From NCBI GenBank assembly GCA_964432985.1, contig CAYSPT010000130.1, positions 1 through 7,031 on the forward strand: a DNA stretch of 7,031 nucleotides, given 5' to 3'. Shown in pieces: positions 5,182 to 7,031 of the stretch; the first letter of the stretch is position 1, and each line of letters begins with the position of its first letter. Position numbers and translations under genes: made by a program. The notes under the pieces were generated by a model. That model saw only the letters and a program-made list of their open reading frames with translations, did no database searches and had not been told where the DNA came from. This DNA comes from CAYSPT01 sp964432985. GTDB lineage: Bacteria > Muiribacteriota > CAYSPT01.

Positions 5182-7031
5182 TTGGGCCTGCCGAAGGTAG
5201 CGTTCTTCATGTGGATGATCTCGTTGGGGATCAACTCCAGCCCGGTGACCCGTTTGCTCACCGCGAAAGTCTGGTTGAGCACGAAAAGAGGAATACAGGG
5301 GACATCGTGGAAGATTATCTTCTGTATCTGGGAGTAGAGATTTATCCGCATTTGCGGCTCTGTTGTCACAAGCGCCTTTTCAATAAGCTGGTCCACCGTC
5401 TTGTTTTGGTAGAACATCCGGTTCGCTCCCCCGGGCGCGAATGCATCCGAGTGGAAAATCAGCCGCAGAACATTGTCGGCGTCCCCGCTGGTGGGTGACC
5501 ACCCGAATATGTACATCTGGTGGGTTGCCTCTTCGGGAGGTCTGGACAGTTCATGTTCGTAATCGTTCCATTCGAGCGTGCGGACATTGACCTGAATATC
5601 AACGATCTGGAGCGATTCCTTGATCGATTCGGCTATCGATTCCGCCATAAAAAAGCGCCCTTTGGGAACAATGAGATCACAGCTGAATCCGTCAATTTTA
5701 TCAACCTGTGACAGCAGTTCCATGGACCTCTCCAGGTTGAACTCGTAGGTCCCGGTGGAGGTATAGCCCGTTACCTCGGGAGCGAGAGAAGAGGTGGCAA
5801 TTCGGGCGTGCCCCCTGAGATCCGACCACAGTATTTCACGGGTATCGATGGCGCTGGCCACCGCCTTTCGCAGCTTTATGTCGTCAAACGGCGCTTTGCT
5901 GGTATTGAATCCCAGGTACAGTGTTCTCAAGCTTTCCTTTTCCAGAATTCTAATATTGTCTTTGGCTTTAAATGGTATGATTTTCCACGAAGGTACCGGG
6001 TAGATAATATCGGCCCGGCCGGTCTCCAGGTAATTGGCCCTCAGGTCATCATCCGGTATGGGGAAGTAGGTGAGACGCGGAATGCCGGGCCGTCCCCTGA
6101 AATAGTTTTTGTTCTGCTCCAGGAGAACGTGCTTTCCGGGCTGCCATTCCGTAAACCGGTATGGTCCCGTCCCCACCGGCCGAAACTCTCCGGTCGCCTT
6201 CCATTCCTTCAGTACAGCCGGTGAAATCATGCTCCCCGCGTTGTGGGCCAGGTAGTTGAGCAGTGGTGCGAAGGGGTTCGCCGTGGTAATCCTGACAGTG
6301 TGCTCATCGATGACGTCAACCGCGGAAATAGAGGAGAAAACAGATCGCCTCCTGAGCTTGTTTCCTCCATCGAGAAGCCGGTCGAAGTTCTCCTTGACCG
6401 CCCTGGCATTAAAGGGTGTCCCGTCATGGAAGGTAACGTTTTTGTTAAGGGAAAACGTCCAGCTCAAGCCATTTTCAGAGCACTCCCAGGCGGTGGCCAG
6501 GAGCGGCACCACGGTCATGGAGGAGTCCAGTTCAACCAGCGTATCGTAGATGTTCTTGTGGATTCTGAAGGTGGGATCGTCCATGGCGTCGTGGGGATCG
6601 AAGGTGGTTATGTCGGGTCCCATGGCGTACCTGAGCGTCCCCTTATCTATCTTAAGTTTCTCCTCCTCCGCTTCCTGGTACTTGCGGTAATAGATGTCCA
6701 TGGACACCTTGAATGACTGGAAGGCGTCTTTGACAAGCTTTGAGTCGAGACTGGATTTAGACAGGGTCTGGATATACTCCAGGTAGGTCTTGAGAAAGTT
6801 CTTGTGGGTCTCCACCAGATCTTTTCGACGAGCGCTCAGGGGAAGGTGTTCGAGGCTGGCGAGGTCGGACAGAATGGGGCCCACTTCATCCATAAACATG
6901 GTGATGTCGGTTTCGATGGCTTTCATGGCGTCATCCGGGCTGATCTTGTTCTCAAGAGCCTGGTGAAGGTACTTCTGGAATATGAGAGAAATGACCCGGT
7001 AGAACGGTGTTGCCGGGCGCGGAGTTACATC
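5178..7031 (-). CDS. Apparent fusion: SBP_bac_1 C-terminus, helical linker, SBP_bac_5 solute-binding domain, 5'-partial
   Basis: The frame is open to the right edge: 35 codons precede the ATG at 6926, which has no ribosome site, so the true start is outside the window. The extra residues (from the edge: RPATPFYRVISLIFQKYLHQ, then ALENKISPDDA) match the conserved tail of sugar-type binding proteins and align gap-free with residues 395-433 of the downstream SBP. Numbering from 6926, residues about 9-95 are a charged, mostly helical linker. Residues about 97-582 are a full oligopeptide-type receptor: LRYAMGPDITTFDPHDA (98-114), YDTLVELD, VVPLLATAWE with LSWTFSLNKNVTFHDGTPF (139-172), GTGPYRFTEWQPG, LYLGFNTSKAPFDD and VPCIPLF near the end. 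SBP_bac_5 proteins normally serve Dpp/Opp permeases, but the neighbours here are MalFG-type. No signal peptide is visible; one would be upstream. The SBP_bac_5 part is certain; the fusion rests on the 35-residue tail. Confidence 0.87.
   Translation of the reverse strand, partial: DVTPRPATPFYRVISLIFQKYLHQALENKISPDDAMKAIETDITMFMDEVGPILSDLASLEHLPLSARRKDLVETHKNFLKTYLEYIQTLSKSSLDSKLVKDAFQSFKVSMDIYYRKYQEAEEEKLKIDKGTLRYAMGPDITTFDPHDAMDDPTFRIHKNIYDTLVELDSSMTVVPLLATAWECSENGLSWTFSLNKNVTFHDGTPFNARAVKENFDRLLDGGNKLRRRSVFSSISAVDVIDEHTVRITTANPFAPLLNYLAHNAGSMISPAVLKEWKATGEFRPVGTGPYRFTEWQPGKHVLLEQNKNYFRGRPGIPRLTYFPIPDDDLRANYLETGRADIIYPVPSWKIIPFKAKDNIRILEKESLRTLYLGFNTSKAPFDDIKLRKAVASAIDTREILWSDLRGHARIATSSLAPEVTGYTSTGTYEFNLERSMELLSQVDKIDGFSCDLIVPKGRFFMAESIAESIKESLQIVDIQVNVRTLEWNDYEHELSRPPEEATHQMYIFGWSPTSGDADNVLRLIFHSDAFAPGGANRMFYQNKTVDQLIEKALVTTEPQMRINLYSQIQKIIFHDVPCIPLFVLNQTFAVSKRVTGLELIPNEIIHMKNATFGRPK
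6926..7031 (-). other. SBP_bac_1 C-terminal tail segment at the window edge
   Basis: This in-frame part of the large binding-protein gene carries the signature end of a sugar-type receptor: R-P-x-x-P-x-Y, an amphipathic helix FQKYLHQALENK, then the SPDDA motif that usually precedes the last helix of these proteins. It implies that a whole SBP_bac_1 domain, typically about 350-400 residues, lies just outside the window in the same frame. No stop codon separates it from the downstream SBP_bac_5 domain. Confidence 0.7.

Noticed and set aside
6924..6926. ATG as the start of the large binding-protein gene
   Set aside because: No Shine-Dalgarno precedes it, the frame continues open for 35 codons to the edge, and those codons encode conserved SBP_bac_1 tail residues. 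It is an internal methionine.

Overview
The window reads as bacterial chromosome: dense short-spaced genes, GC in the mid-50s by eye, ATG/GTG starts and a consensus Shine-Dalgarno. Nothing identifies the organism. The families present (DUF2723/GT117-type membrane protein with a TPR tail, MalFG-type ABC permeases, a divergent P-II protein) fit a Gram-negative environmental bacterium, but this is a weak inference. No RNA genes, CRISPR arrays, insertion sequences or phage genes were seen, and no stretch of 300 bases lacks a gene.

Layout. The left fifth (3-1556, plus strand) holds the C-terminal part of a membrane protein of the DUF2723 family (TMEM260-like, GT117) with about three TPR repeats at its end; its start lies off the left edge. 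It converges, across 35 bases without an obvious terminator, on a minus-strand operon that fills the rest of the window and starts off the right edge. In transcription order the operon is: (1) a large substrate-binding protein entering from the right (7031-5178); (2) a sugar-type substrate-binding protein with an N-terminal hydrophobic helix (5181-3844); (3) a MalF-type permease (3847-2810); (4) a MalG-type permease (2813-1977); (5) after a 70-base gap, a divergent P-II signalling protein (1906-1592). Genes 1 to 4 are joined by three identical 4-base start/stop overlaps (GTGA, ATGA, GTGA), so they are probably translated as one coupled unit. No ATPase gene is present in the window.

What stands out. 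Gene 1 appears to be a natural fusion. The 35 codons upstream of its first in-window ATG stay open to the edge and encode what looks like the C-terminal tail of a sugar-type (SBP_bac_1) binding protein. That tail aligns without gaps to the tail of the neighbouring gene 2 product. A helical linker of about 85 residues follows, then a complete oligopeptide-type (SBP_bac_5) binding domain. Two solute-receptor folds that normally serve different transporter classes would thus sit in one polypeptide, next to a third receptor and a sugar-class permease pair. The MalF-type permease carries an extra, highly charged helical insert of about 60 residues just after its first membrane helix, where such permeases usually have a short periplasmic loop. 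The P-II protein has a T-loop about eight residues shorter than E. coli GlnB, with no uridylylation tyrosine and with two ligand-contact lysines replaced.

Working model (inference): a multi-receptor ABC importer with unusual periplasmic helical extensions, controlled or sensed by a non-canonical P-II protein. The substrate cannot be named from this sequence.
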